DNA of 64,000 bases, taken from JAYPWI01 sp038135065 (GTDB taxonomy: Bacteria > Actinomycetota > Acidimicrobiia > Acidimicrobiales > Poriferisodalaceae). Location of the stretch: NCBI GenBank assembly GCA_038135065.1, contig JAYPWI010000004.1, positions 62,001 to 126,000 of the forward strand, in the 5' to 3' direction. The notes beneath the pieces were generated by a model. The model worked only from the letters and a program-made list of their open reading frames with translations. It had not been told where the DNA came from and searched no databases. Position numbers and translations under genes: made by a program. The stretch's first letter is position 1; the number at the start of each line of letters is the position of its first letter. Positions 1-8,448 of the stretch are shown here, piece after piece.

Positions 1-879
1 TACGTTTTCTGCGATCTGTTCGAGGCGGCGATGGAAGGAACGGACCCGCTCGACCACGGCGTCGGCACATGCGGTCGGGGTCTTGAGGGACAGATGGCCG
101 ACGTCGTCAACCACGCTGCGGTCGATTTCGTGGCCGACGCCGACCAGGACCGGCACGGGGCAGGTGGCCACGGCGCGAGCGACCGACTCGCGGTCGAAGG
201 CCAGCAGATCAGTGCGGGCCCCGCCGCCGCGGACCACGGCGATGACGTCCAGGGGTAGCTGACCCAGGGTCGTGACGGCGGCCACCAGGCTGGCCTCGGC
301 GTCGGCCCCCTGCACCCTGGCATCGGCCAGGGTGATACGGAACGGATACCCGCTGCGTTGGAGTTCGTCGACGAAGTCGTTGTAGGCGGCGGACCCATCG
401 GAGGTGACGAGGCCCACCCGAAGAGGGACCAGCGCAAGTGGCCGAGCCTTGTTGGTGGTCATCAGCCCTTCGGCGGCGAGGCGCCGGAGCACCTCGTCCC
501 GCTCGGCGGCCAGCTGGCCGAGGGTGAAGCTCGGGTCGATCCCCGTCATCTGCAGCTGCACCCGGCCCTGGGGGCCGTAGAACGAGATCCTGCCCCTGAC
601 CCGGACTTCGACGCCGTCCTCGATCCGCAGGTCGCCCACCTTCCGCAGCAGGGCCTCGATCCCCCTGAGCTGCCCCTTGAATGCGACGATGGGGAGCTGG
701 CCACCGAAGGTGCCTCCGGAGGTGTCGGGATCGACGAGCTGGAAGTACAGGTGACCTGACGGCGGGCGCCGAGTACCGCTTACCTGGCCCCGTACCCAGA
801 CCTCGCCGGGGAAACGCTCCTCGAGTGCAGTCTCGATCTCGGCGCACAACTCGGTGACCGTCCAGGTGTGCGCCGCCAT
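1..879 (-). CDS. xseA: Exodeoxyribonuclease VII large subunit, partial (3' end off window)
   Basis: Reading the minus strand from the ATG at 879 gives an open frame to the window edge (293 codons, no stop). The N-terminal ~100 residues look like the OB-fold of XseA (VWVRGQVSGTRRPPSGHLYF), followed by the catalytic-domain signatures GLVTSDGSAAYNDF, DVIAVVRGGG, VGVGHEIDRS and a truncated coiled-coil region. XseA is the large subunit of the nuclease that degrades single-stranded DNA to oligonucleotides in the cytoplasm; its partner XseB would be expected downstream, outside the window. The gene sits 9 bases beyond the stop of the ABC exporter on the same strand, so the two may be co-transcribed. 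The family call is firm; only the C-terminal part is missing because of the window edge. Confidence 0.93.
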   Translation of the reverse strand, partial: MAAHTWTVTELCAEIETALEERFPGEVWVRGQVSGTRRPPSGHLYFQLVDPDTSGGTFGGQLPIVAFKGQLRGIEALLRKVGDLRIEDGVEVRVRGRISFYGPQGRVQLQMTGIDPSFTLGQLAAERDEVLRRLAAEGLMTTNKARPLALVPLRVGLVTSDGSAAYNDFVDELQRSGYPFRITLADARVQGADAEASLVAAVTTLGQLPLDVIAVVRGGGARTDLLAFDRESVARAVATCPVPVLVGVGHEIDRSVVDDVGHLSLKTPTACADAVVERVRSFHRRLEQIAENV

Positions 880-888
880 GGGTCTCGC

Positions 889-2733
889 TCAGTCCCCGAC
901 CAGGGTGTGGTGGAAGTCGGCGTACAGTCCGCCCGATGCCACGAGCTGGTCGTGGGTGCCCTGCTCGACGACGCTGCCCCCGTCCAGCACGACGATGTTG
1001 TCGGCGTTGCGCACGGTGGACAGGCGATGGGCGATGACGAGGGAGGTACGCCCGGCTAGAGCCTCGTCGAGGGCCCGCTGGACCAAGACCTCGTTCTCGG
1101 CGTCGAGGTGGCTGGTTGCTTCGTCGAGGATGACGATGGCCGGGTTCTTGAGGAGCACTCGGGCGATGGCCAGGCGCTGCTTCTCGCCACCTGACAGGCG
1201 GTAACCGCGTTCGCCGACCACCGTGTCGTATCCCTGGGGCAGGGCGGCGATGACGTGGTGGATCTGAGCGGCCTGGCAGGCGTCGACGAGCTGCTGTTCG
1301 GTGGCATCGCCCATCGCGTAGCGGAGGTTCGCCGCCACGCTCTCGTGGAACAGGTGGGGGTCCTGGGTGACCACGCCGATCTGGTCGCGGAGGCTCTCCT
1401 GGGTGACCTCGCGGAGATCCTGGCCGTCGATGAGGATCGCTCCCCCTGTGACGTCGTACAGGCGGGGGAGCAGGGCGGCCAGGGTGCTCTTTCCGGCGCC
1501 GGATGGTCCGACCAGGGCGGTCATGGTGCCGGGTCGCAGGTCCAGGTCCACCCCGTGGAGGATCTGGGGACCCAGCTCGGGGCCGGTTCCCGCCCCGCCC
1601 AGGCTCAGCGAAGGAGCGGTGGCCGTGGGATAGGCGAAGTCGACCTGGTGGAACTGCACCCGGCCGTCGACTCGGTCCAGGTGGGTGGCATCGGGCTGGT
1701 CGGCGATGCCGTGGGGGGTATCCAACACCTCGAACACCCGCTCGAAGCTGACCAGGGCGCTCATCACGTCGACCCGTGCGCTGGTCAGCGCAGTAAGCGG
1801 CTGATAGATCAGCGGCACCAGGGTTGCGAAGGTGACCAGTTCACCGGTGGTGAGCTCGCCCGTGATAGCGAAGCGCCCACCGACCAGGTACACGACGGCA
1901 GTGCCGACCGCCGCGACGAGGCCCAGAGCGAGGATGAAGGTGCGGCCGTACATGGCGCTGCGAATGCCGAGATCGCGCACCGCGCTGGCCTGCCGGCCGA
2001 AGCTGTCCGCCTCGGTGGGGTGGTGCCCGAAGAGCTTGACCAGTTGGGCGCCCGATACGGAAAACCGCTCGGTCATGGTCGAGTTCATCTCGGCGTTGCG
2101 TTCCATCTGTTCCCGGGTGATGTTGCTGAGCGCAGCGCCCACCCGCTTGGCCGGCCAGACGAACAGGGGTAACAGGACCAGGGCGAGCAGGGTCAGTCGC
2201 CACTCCAGCCAGAACATGGCGACCAGGGTGGAGACGGCCACGATGAGGTTGGTGACCACGGTGCCCAGCGTCCCGGTGACCGCCCGTTGGGCGCCGATGA
2301 CATCGTTGTTGAGGCGTGACACCAGCATGCCGGTCTGGGTGTGGGTGAAAAAGGCCAGGGGCATGCGCTGGACATGGTCGAACAGGGTCGACCGCAGGTC
2401 GTTGATCAGCCCCTCACCGACCCGGGCACTGAGCCATCGCTCGGCGAGGGCGAACAGGGCCACCGCAAAGGCGGCGGCAACGGTGAGCAGGGCCAGGGTG
2501 GTCACCACGCCACGGTCGCCGGGAACCACACCACGGTCGATGATGCGGCCGAACAGGAACGGTGGCACGAGCTGGAGCAGGGCACCGCCGATGATGGTCC
2601 CGACGAAGAGGGCGATCATCCATCGGTACCGCCCGGCGAACCCCCACACCCGACGCAGGGACGACTTGCTCACCCCGGCGGGCTGAGGGGCGTGAGGGTC
2701 GCGGAGCAGGGCGTGGGGATGCATGGGCCGCAT
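889..2733 (-). CDS. ABC exporter half-transporter (membrane domain fused to ATPase)
   Basis: A 614-residue half-transporter of the MsbA/LmrA type. Residues ~25-330 form the six-helix membrane domain, and the rest is the nucleotide-binding domain with Walker A (LVGPSGAGKST), Q-loop (IGVVTQDPHLF), signature motif (RLSGGEKQRLAIARVLL), Walker B (AIVILDEATSHLD) and the H-loop (LVIAHRLST). All catalytic residues are present, so it should hydrolyse ATP and export a substrate that the sequence does not reveal. It would act as a homodimer, or with a partner not seen here. A second ATG nine bases inside (2724) could also be the start. The gene lies just upstream of xseA and downstream of a divergent tRNA-Ser. 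Confidence 0.9.
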   Translation of the reverse strand: MRPMHPHALLRDPHAPQPAGVSKSSLRRVWGFAGRYRWMIALFVGTIIGGALLQLVPPFLFGRIIDRGVVPGDRGVVTTLALLTVAAAFAVALFALAERWLSARVGEGLINDLRSTLFDHVQRMPLAFFTHTQTGMLVSRLNNDVIGAQRAVTGTLGTVVTNLIVAVSTLVAMFWLEWRLTLLALVLLPLFVWPAKRVGAALSNITREQMERNAEMNSTMTERFSVSGAQLVKLFGHHPTEADSFGRQASAVRDLGIRSAMYGRTFILALGLVAAVGTAVVYLVGGRFAITGELTTGELVTFATLVPLIYQPLTALTSARVDVMSALVSFERVFEVLDTPHGIADQPDATHLDRVDGRVQFHQVDFAYPTATAPSLSLGGAGTGPELGPQILHGVDLDLRPGTMTALVGPSGAGKSTLAALLPRLYDVTGGAILIDGQDLREVTQESLRDQIGVVTQDPHLFHESVAANLRYAMGDATEQQLVDACQAAQIHHVIAALPQGYDTVVGERGYRLSGGEKQRLAIARVLLKNPAIVILDEATSHLDAENEVLVQRALDEALAGRTSLVIAHRLSTVRNADNIVVLDGGSVVEQGTHDQLVASGGLYADFHHTLVGD

Positions 2734-2806
2734 CCGGGCAAGGCTAGGGCGTGGGGCCCTGGTTTCGATGCTGAGCCGGGCGGGTGGGTTCGCTAAGGTC
2801 GTCGAC

Positions 2807-2893
2807 GGAAGGTTGCCAGAGCGGACGAATGGGGCGGCCTCGAAAGCCGTTGTGGCCTCCGGGTCACCGTGGGTTCGAATCCCACACCTTCCG
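2807..2893 (+). tRNA. tRNA-Ser (anticodon CGA)
   Basis: A 7-bp acceptor stem is formed by GGAAGGT (2807-2813) and ACCTTCC (2886-2892), with G as discriminator. The anticodon loop CTCGAAA gives anticodon CGA. A long variable arm typical of serine tRNAs and the T-loop GGTTCGAATCC are present. CCA is encoded directly (2894-2896). Confidence 0.95.
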
Positions 2894-2942
2894 CCACCGG
2901 ATTCGTCTCGAGCGAATAGTTCAGCTCAAACTCCCAGGCTGC

Positions 2943-3392
2943 TCACGATCGCCGCTCGGCGAAGAAGTCGCTCAACATGGCTCCGCATTCCTCGGCCATC
3001 ACCCCGCCCCGCACCTCGGCCTGGTGGTTGAGGCGTGGGTCTGCCAGCACGTTGTACAGGGTGGCTGCTGCTCCGGCCTTGGGGTCGTATGCGCCGAAGA
3101 CCACCCTGGCCACCCTCGCGTTGACCGCTGCACCGGCACACATGGGGCATGGCTCGAGGGTCACGACCAGGGTGGCGTCGTCGAGCCGCCACGATCCTGC
3201 TGCTGCAGCGGCGTCGCGCAGGGCCAGCACCTCGGCGTGGGCGGTCGGATCGCCCGTGAGCTGACGTTCGTTATGGCGTGAGGCGACCACCTGGCCGTCC
3301 ACCACCACCACCGCCCCCACGGGCACGTCCTCGTGGTCGATTGCCGCCCTGGCTTGCTCCAGGGCGAGCTGCATGGCCTGCTCGTCGGTCAT
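2943..3392 (-). CDS. tadA: tRNA adenosine(34) deaminase
   Basis: A 149-residue protein of the cytidine/deoxycytidylate deaminase fold. It has the zinc and catalytic motif TAHAEV (H52, E54) and PCPMC (C82, C85). It should convert adenosine 34 to inosine in the wobble position of tRNA-Arg(ACG), an essential cytoplasmic reaction. Length and motif spacing match bacterial TadA. A GGGAGCGGGAC purine run precedes the ATG, so this start looks leadered. It sits between the divergent tRNA-Ser(CGA) and an SDR on the opposite strand. Guanine deaminase is an alternative in this superfamily, but the NER and PCPMC context fits TadA better. Confidence 0.9.
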   Translation of the reverse strand: MTDEQAMQLALEQARAAIDHEDVPVGAVVVVDGQVVASRHNERQLTGDPTAHAEVLALRDAAAAAGSWRLDDATLVVTLEPCPMCAGAAVNARVARVVFGAYDPKAGAAATLYNVLADPRLNHQAEVRGGVMAEECGAMLSDFFAERRS

Positions 3393-3481
3393 GTCCCGCT
3401 CCCTCGTCGCCGGGCACGCTAGCGCCGTTGCGCCCGATCGCTCGTCGTGGCAGCGTGGCCCACAACAAGGGGGAGGTAGCC

Positions 3482-4216
3482 ATGGGACGACTCGACGGCA
3501 AGGTGGCCATCGTCACTGGAGGAGCCCGGGGCCAGGGAGCGGCGGAAGCTCGCCTGTTCGCTGCCGAAGGAGCCAAGGTCGTGATCTCCGATGTGCTCGA
3601 AGAACAGGGCCGGGCAACTGCCGCGGAGATCGGTGACAACGCGGTATTCCAGGCGCACGACGTGTCGAGCGAGGAGGAGTGGGACGCTGCGGTGGCTGTC
3701 GCTCTCGACCGGTTCGGTCGTCTCGACATCCTGGTCAACAATGCGGCCATCCAGATCAACGCCCCCCTCGCCGAGTACTCCCTCGAGGACTACCAGGCCG
3801 TGGTATCGGTGAACCAGGTCGGGGTGTTCCTCGGTATGCGCGCTGCGGTACGCCCGATGTCCGAGGCCGGGGGAGGGTCCATCGTCAACATCTCCTCGGG
3901 AGCCGGGATCCGGGCGACCAAGTACATGATCGGCTACGCCGCCTCGAAGTACGCAGTGACGGGGATGACGGCATCGGGTGCCCTCGAGTTGGCCCGCTAC
4001 AACATCCGGGTCAACTCGATCCACCCGGGGGTGATCGACACCGACATGATCCAGACGAACACCCCCGAGATGACGGCGGCCATGGTCAAGCTGACCCCGC
4101 TGCGTCGGCTCGGCGGCGTCGATGAGGTGGCCAACCTGGCCCTGTTCCTCGCGTCGGACGAGTCGTCGTACATGACGGGGGCCCATGTTCCCGTGGACGG
4201 CGGCATCACGGCCTGA
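3482..4216 (+). CDS. Short-chain dehydrogenase/reductase (SDR)
   Basis: A classical SDR of 244 residues. It has the Rossmann motif TGGARGQG (about residues 12-19), the NNAA motif, a catalytic serine (NISSGAG), and the YAASK active-site Tyr/Lys pair. The C-terminus (MTGAHVPVDGG) is typical of 3-alpha/20-beta-hydroxysteroid or 3-oxoacyl reductase-like members. It is predicted to use NAD(P)(H) on an alcohol/ketone substrate; the substrate is not evident. The start was chosen at the ATG behind GGGGGAGG, 5 bases upstream, although the frame stays open further 5'. It is convergent with the following BKACE gene. Confidence 0.88.
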   Translation: MGRLDGKVAIVTGGARGQGAAEARLFAAEGAKVVISDVLEEQGRATAAEIGDNAVFQAHDVSSEEEWDAAVAVALDRFGRLDILVNNAAIQINAPLAEYSLEDYQAVVSVNQVGVFLGMRAAVRPMSEAGGGSIVNISSGAGIRATKYMIGYAASKYAVTGMTASGALELARYNIRVNSIHPGVIDTDMIQTNTPEMTAAMVKLTPLRRLGGVDEVANLALFLASDESSYMTGAHVPVDGGITA

Positions 4217-4271
4217 GGGGGTCCGGCAGCGCGGCTCGCGCACTGCGTGCTCGGCCGAGGCCCAGGTCGGG

Positions 4272-5165
4272 TCAGGGCACGTCGAGCATGGCCGCGGTCT
4301 GGGCGCAATCGGCCACCGGCCGTCCGATCTCGTGACACAAGGCCACCGCTTCGGTGACCAACTCCACGTTGGTGGGGGTCCGGTCGGGGTCCATGAACTC
4401 TTCCAGGCCGACGTGCAGGTGACCGCCGAGTTCGAGGGCTAGGCGGGCCACGGGGGTGGCCAGCAGGTCCCCTCCCCAGACCGAGACCGACCAGGGCAGG
4501 TCCGTGCCGGCGAGCATTCCGAGATAGGCCCGGAGCGAGGCCTCGGTGGGTGGCAACCCAAAGCTCACGCCGCGGGTTCTCGACGTGAGGCCCCACTCGT
4601 CGCCGAAGTAGAGCTTGACCATCGTTCCCCGAGGGAGGCGTCCAGCCCGGTGGTAGGCGAGGGTGGTGGAGAGCCAGCCCGGTTCGTAGATGGCGACGGC
4701 TGGGGCCAGATTCCGTTGTTCGCATTGCCCGAAGGCGGCCCGGATGTGGTCGTAGTCGTTCACGTACACGGCCCCGGTGGGGAGCCCGTCCTCGCCGATC
4801 CACCCGGTGTTGGCCGAGCCGGGATCCACGAAGGCCATGCGGATCAGGCCGAGGTCGGCCAGCAACTCGTGGTGGGCCAGTCGCTCCTGCGAGGACGAGG
4901 CCACGACCCCGGTCGGGTACCACAAGGCGTCGGGTCGCTCGTCGAGAATCGGCCGCCACGCTGCGGTGTAGTCCTCGACCGCCTCGGCCCCCACCAGGCG
5001 CAGGCTCCGGTTGTGCGCGTGGATGATGGCCGCGCCGGCTTCCAGGCACCCCAACGCATCGTCGATGATCTCGGCATGGCTCCGGGGGACGTTGGGGTTC
5101 TGTTCCTGGCGGCGCACCCCATTGATGGCGGCCTCGATGATGACGGGACTGTCGGTGTCAGCCAT
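4272..5165 (-). CDS. Beta-keto acid cleavage enzyme (BKACE, DUF849 family)
   Basis: A 297-residue TIM-barrel protein of the BKACE family, whose members condense a beta-keto acid with acetyl-CoA and cleave it to acetoacetate and an acyl-CoA (the 3-keto-5-aminohexanoate cleavage enzyme Kce is the founding member). The N-terminal VIIEAAING and the zinc ligand motif GAAIIHAHNRS are seen; the usual HxH pair is H-A-H here. Downstream segments VYEPGW, VKLYFGDE and GGHLHVGLEE carry the other conserved metal and substrate residues. The substrate cannot be told from sequence. A TAGCGT box lies exactly six bases before the ATG, suggesting a leaderless transcript. Confidence 0.82.
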   Translation of the reverse strand: MADTDSPVIIEAAINGVRRQEQNPNVPRSHAEIIDDALGCLEAGAAIIHAHNRSLRLVGAEAVEDYTAAWRPILDERPDALWYPTGVVASSSQERLAHHELLADLGLIRMAFVDPGSANTGWIGEDGLPTGAVYVNDYDHIRAAFGQCEQRNLAPAVAIYEPGWLSTTLAYHRAGRLPRGTMVKLYFGDEWGLTSRTRGVSFGLPPTEASLRAYLGMLAGTDLPWSVSVWGGDLLATPVARLALELGGHLHVGLEEFMDPDRTPTNVELVTEAVALCHEIGRPVADCAQTAAMLDVP

Positions 5166-5171
5166 GACCGA

Positions 5172-5177
5172 ACGCTA
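5172..5177 (-). promoter_or_regulatory. -10 box of a probable leaderless promoter for the BKACE gene
   Basis: TAGCGT on the minus strand is followed by exactly six bases and then the ATG at 5165. This fits the actinobacterial TAnnnT -10 element with transcription starting at the A of the start codon. No clear -35 is seen. Confidence 0.45.
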
Positions 5178-5208
5178 GTCAGGGCCCTATGGGTCTGCCC
5201 GTGCTTGG

Positions 5209-5296
5209 CGGAGAGTGTGGGATTCGAACCCACGGAGGCCGGTTAAGCCTCACACGCTTTCCAAGCGAGCCCATTCGTCCACTCTGGCAACTCTCC
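5209..5296 (-). tRNA. tRNA-Ser (anticodon GGA)
   Basis: On the minus strand GGAGAGT (5296-5290) pairs with ACTCTCC (5216-5210). The anticodon loop TTGGAAA gives GGA, and a long serine-type variable arm is present. Discriminator G is at 5209 and CCA is encoded at 5208-5206. It follows the SRP RNA on the same strand with a 2-base gap, so the two are probably one transcript cut by RNase P. Confidence 0.94.
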
Positions 5297-5298
5297 AG

Positions 5299-5430
5299 AT
5301 CGTCGTCCCACGAGGCGGCCAGGCGATCTGCGGCACACAACGGGCTCCGCTGAGAGCTGCTGCCTCCCGGCCCTGACTCGGTTCACGGACCGCTGTTGCA
5401 CAGGGCCCGGCCGCCACGTCGGACGACGAT
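5299..5430 (-). ncRNA. ffs: Signal recognition particle RNA (small bacterial type)
   Basis: On the minus strand the conserved SRP domain IV is recognisable: GTGAACCGAGTCAGG, then GCC-GGGA-GGC with a GGRA-type tetraloop, then AGCAGC. The flanks form a long closing helix: 5430-5421 pairs perfectly with 5308-5299 (10 bp), and GGCGGCC pairs with GGCCGCC further in, with one G-T wobble beyond. The RNA binds Ffh and targets nascent membrane proteins. Ends were set by the closing helix; the mature ends could be a few bases shorter. The position next to dnaX is common in actinobacteria. Confidence 0.9.
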
Positions 5431-5487
5431 CGGGGCCAAGGCTACAGGCCATGAGCCGTGCGGTCACACCGCTAGGCTCGCGGCGAG

Positions 5488-7383
5488 ATGGCCTTTCAAT
5501 CCCTGTACCGACGCTTCCGGCCGCAGCGGTTCGGCGAGGTCATCGGCCAGGACCACCTGGTGCGGGTCCTGCGCAACGCGGTGGCAGAGGATCGCGTGGG
5601 GCACGCCTACCTGTTGAGCGGCCCGAGGGGAACGGGCAAGACTTCGACGGCCCGGATCCTGGCGAAGGCCCTGAACTGCGAGCAACCGGCCGACGACGGC
5701 GAGCCGTGCTGTGGGTGCGGGTCGTGTGTCGCAGTGGAGGCGGGCTCGTCGATGGACCTCGTCGAACTCGACGCTGCGTCCAACAACCGGGTCGAGAACA
5801 TCCGGGAGATCACGGCGAACGCCGCTCTGGTGAGCCCGGGACGTCGAAAGGTCTATCTCCTCGACGAGGTCCACATGCTGTCGACGGCGGCGTCCAACGC
5901 CCTGTTGAAAACCCTCGAGGAACCTCCATCGCACGTGGTGTTCATCCTCGCCACCACCGATCCGCAGAAGGTCCTTCCCACCATTCGAAGTCGGACGCAA
6001 CATGTCGAGTTGAACCTGGTGGGCGCCGAGGCCCTCGAGGCCCATGTGCGCAACATTGCGGCGCAGGCCGAGTTGGCCATCGACGACGAGATCGTGGACT
6101 ACGTGGTTGGTCAGGGCCGGGGGTCGGTGCGCGACACGCTGTCCGCCCTGGATCAGGTAGTTGCGGCGGGTGGTGTTCCCGACGAGCGGGCGGGACCTGA
6201 CGACCTTCTCGAGGCGCTGGCTGATGACGACCTCACTGCCGCACTGGGCGCAGTCGCCGGCGCGGTGGCCGCTGGTACCGATCCGCGAGATCTCGCTGAG
6301 CGGTCGGCTCGACGGTTACGCGACACCTTCTTGGTCGATGCCGGTATCGACCTGGGCCAGATCCCCCCCGACGAGGCTGCACGCTTGGCTGAACTGGGCC
6401 GCCGACTGGGTCGGCGTCGGACGGTGCAAGCATTGGAGTTGATCGGCTCTGCTCTGATCGGCATGCGTCAGGCTCCAGATCCTCGACTCGCCTTCGAGGT
6501 CGCTCTCGTCCGGCTGCTGTCCGCAGCAGACAGCGGGGGATCGACCGGGGACACCGGGGGTCCGCCGGTGAGGGCACCGGAACTTTCTGATCTGGTGGCC
6601 CGCATCGAGGCCCTCGAGGTTCGGGGGGTCGTGGCTCGACCGGCCGAAGAGGCACCGGTGGTACTTCCCGGAAGTGCCGATCTGGCGTCGGCCGTCGAGG
6701 CCATGCGTTCCCCTGAGAGCGGGACGGAGGAGTCTCCGCGTCCAGCCCGAGGACCGGCTGCTGCGGCGAGGGCGGCTCTTTCCGAGCAACGAGACGATCG
6801 TCCTTCTGGAAATCCCTCTTCCTCGGCCGAGCCGCCGGGCGGTCGTCCGCCACCACCGCCACCGGGCGCTCCGGCCCGAGCAGCGGCACCCCCCGAGCAG
6901 GCCGACCAACCACCGGTGGTTGCGTCGGACCCACCGCAAGCGGCACCGGCCCCACCCGAACGCGAGGCGGTCGGGCAGGCAGCCGAGGGGGTGTCGCATG
7001 CCTTGGTCGAGGAACGGTGGCCGGTCGTGCTCGCCCGCTTGGCGCCCAGGGCACGGGCCCGATTCCAGGCGGCGCGGTTGGTCCGCACCGGATCCGAGGG
7101 CGCCGTGTTCGAGCTGCCGAACGTGGTGCACCGGGACCGCTGCGAGCAATTGCGGGGTGAGGTGGAGCACGAGCTCAGCGAGGTTCTCGGCGCCGTGGTG
7201 AGCCTCGTCCTTGTCGCAGGTGGGGGTGATGGGGATGCGGGGTCGACGGGTTCCCGCCCCGACGACGAGCCGACCGTGGACATGGACGAGCTACGCGATG
7301 CCCCGCCCGATGGCCGCAGTAGCGTGCAGCGGATCACCGACGCCTTCCCTGGTGCGATGGTGGTCGAGGACCCCCCAACCTGA
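5488..7383 (+). CDS. dnaX: DNA polymerase III subunit gamma/tau
   Basis: A 631-residue clamp-loader ATPase. The AAA+ module occupies the first ~370 residues, with Walker A GPRGTGKTST (from residue 45), a cysteine zinc cluster (C64, C74, C77, C80 region), Walker B LLDEVHML and sensor motifs. A Pro/Ala-rich linker (about residues 420-510) leads to a C-terminal tau-like domain that would bind the polymerase alpha subunit. It loads the beta sliding clamp at the replication fork. No frameshift-type slippery run was noticed, so whether a short gamma form is made is unknown. The start ATG has TAGGCT nine bases upstream. It heads a dnaX-ybaB-recR operon with a 16-base gap to ybaB. Confidence 0.95.
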   Translation: MAFQSLYRRFRPQRFGEVIGQDHLVRVLRNAVAEDRVGHAYLLSGPRGTGKTSTARILAKALNCEQPADDGEPCCGCGSCVAVEAGSSMDLVELDAASNNRVENIREITANAALVSPGRRKVYLLDEVHMLSTAASNALLKTLEEPPSHVVFILATTDPQKVLPTIRSRTQHVELNLVGAEALEAHVRNIAAQAELAIDDEIVDYVVGQGRGSVRDTLSALDQVVAAGGVPDERAGPDDLLEALADDDLTAALGAVAGAVAAGTDPRDLAERSARRLRDTFLVDAGIDLGQIPPDEAARLAELGRRLGRRRTVQALELIGSALIGMRQAPDPRLAFEVALVRLLSAADSGGSTGDTGGPPVRAPELSDLVARIEALEVRGVVARPAEEAPVVLPGSADLASAVEAMRSPESGTEESPRPARGPAAAARAALSEQRDDRPSGNPSSSAEPPGGRPPPPPPGAPARAAAPPEQADQPPVVASDPPQAAPAPPEREAVGQAAEGVSHALVEERWPVVLARLAPRARARFQAARLVRTGSEGAVFELPNVVHRDRCEQLRGEVEHELSEVLGAVVSLVLVAGGGDGDAGSTGSRPDDEPTVDMDELRDAPPDGRSSVQRITDAFPGAMVVEDPPT

Positions 7384-7399
7384 TCCCGACGGAGATCGA

Positions 7400-7729
7400 A
7401 TGACTGAACAGCCGGACCTGGGTGCCCTGCTACGACAGGCGCGGGAAGTACAGGAACAACTGTTGGCAGCACGAGCCCAGGCCGCAGCCACCGTGGTCGA
7501 AGGGGTCGCCGGTGGAGGGATGGTCAGGATCACCATGACGGCCAGTGGCGACGTGCAGTCGGTGCGTATTGCTCCTGAGGTGGTGGACCCCGGTGATGTG
7601 GGGATGCTCGAGGATCTGGTGATGGCTGCCATGCGGGACGTGCTCACCAAGGGCGGTGAGGCTCAACAGGCCGCCCTCAATGAGGGGGCTCTCGACCAAC
7701 TCGGCGGTCTCGGCGACCTGTTGGGCTGA
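7400..7729 (+). CDS. ybaB: YbaB/EbfC nucleoid-associated protein
   Basis: A 109-residue small DNA-binding protein of the YbaB/EbfC family. The N-terminal helix (LLRQAREVQEQLLAARAQ) is followed by the family's beta core (GGGMVRITMTASGDVQSVRI) and the conserved acidic helix (EDLVMAAMRDVL). It forms dimers that coat DNA and is almost always encoded between dnaX and recR, as here. The ATG has GGAGA nine bases upstream. One base separates its stop from the recR start, so translation is probably coupled. Confidence 0.93.
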   Translation: MTEQPDLGALLRQAREVQEQLLAARAQAAATVVEGVAGGGMVRITMTASGDVQSVRIAPEVVDPGDVGMLEDLVMAAMRDVLTKGGEAQQAALNEGALDQLGGLGDLLG

Positions 7730-7730
7730 C

Positions 7731-8327
7731 GTGTACGACGGACCAGTCCAGGACCTCATCGAAGAACTCGGCAGGATGCCGGGCATCGGACCGAAATCGG
7801 CCCAGCGCATCGCCTTCCACATCCTCAAGTTGCCCCAGAACGACGCGCTGCGGCTCGCCGCGGCGATCGCCGAGGTGAAGGACAAGATCGGTTTCTGCGA
7901 TCGTTGCTTCAACATCTCGCAGACCGCGATATGCGCATTGTGTGCTGACCCCCGTCGCCAGACAGGCAGCCTCTGCGTCGTCGAGGAACCGCGTGATGTG
8001 GTGGCGTTGGAGAAGGCTGGCCACCGTGGCCGCTACCACGTGTTGCAGGGAGCTCTCAATCCCATGGAGGGGGTCGGCCCCGAACAACTGAGGATCAGAG
8101 AGTTGTTGGCCCGGATCACCGACGAGGGGATCGAGGAACTGATCCTCTGCACCAACCCCAATATCGAGGGTGACGCGACGGCCATGTATCTGGCTCGCCA
8201 GCTCGGCCCCCTCGGGCTCAAGGTGACCCGAATCGCCAGCGGTCTCCCGGTGGGCGGTGATCTCGAGTACGCCGACGAGTTGACCCTCGGGCGAGCGCTG
8301 GAAGGTCGACGAGAGCTCGGTGGGTGA
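7731..8327 (+). CDS. recR: Recombination protein RecR
   Basis: A 198-residue RecR with an N-terminal helix-hairpin-helix (RMPGIGPKSAQRIAFHIL), a four-cysteine zinc finger (CDRC...CALC), and a Toprim domain (VVEEPRDV...ILCTNPNIEGDATAMYL) ending in the Walker-like IASGLPVGGDLEYAD. RecR works with RecO to load RecA at single-strand gaps. The GTG start was chosen because it begins the conserved N-terminus and directly follows the ybaB stop; an upstream in-frame ATG lies inside ybaB and would add non-conserved sequence. Confidence 0.95.
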   Translation: MYDGPVQDLIEELGRMPGIGPKSAQRIAFHILKLPQNDALRLAAAIAEVKDKIGFCDRCFNISQTAICALCADPRRQTGSLCVVEEPRDVVALEKAGHRGRYHVLQGALNPMEGVGPEQLRIRELLARITDEGIEELILCTNPNIEGDATAMYLARQLGPLGLKVTRIASGLPVGGDLEYADELTLGRALEGRRELGG

Positions 8328-8408
8328 ACGTAGTAGGCGCCTCTCTGCTCGCTCCGGCCACTGTCCCACCTGATCCGTACCGTTCCTCGGGTGCTTCCCC
8401 GTTGTGTC

Positions 8409-8429
8409 GAGCCACAGGGCCTGTGGCTC
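8409..8429. terminator. Perfect hairpin downstream of recR
   Basis: GAGCCACAG and CTGTGGCTC form a 9-bp perfect stem around a GGC loop, 82 bases after the recR stop. No T-tract follows, so it is either a U-less terminator or a regulatory stem upstream of the next small gene. Confidence 0.4.
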
Positions 8430-8448
8430 AGGATCCGACGGAGGGCCA

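Noticed and set aside
1255..2172. A 305-codon open frame on the plus strand opposite the ABC exporter
   Set aside because: Opposite a gene with complete ATPase motifs; no recognisable fold.
8409..8429. The recR-downstream hairpin as a classical rho-independent terminator
   Set aside because: The stem is perfect but no T-run follows, so I list it only as a possible terminator or regulatory stem.
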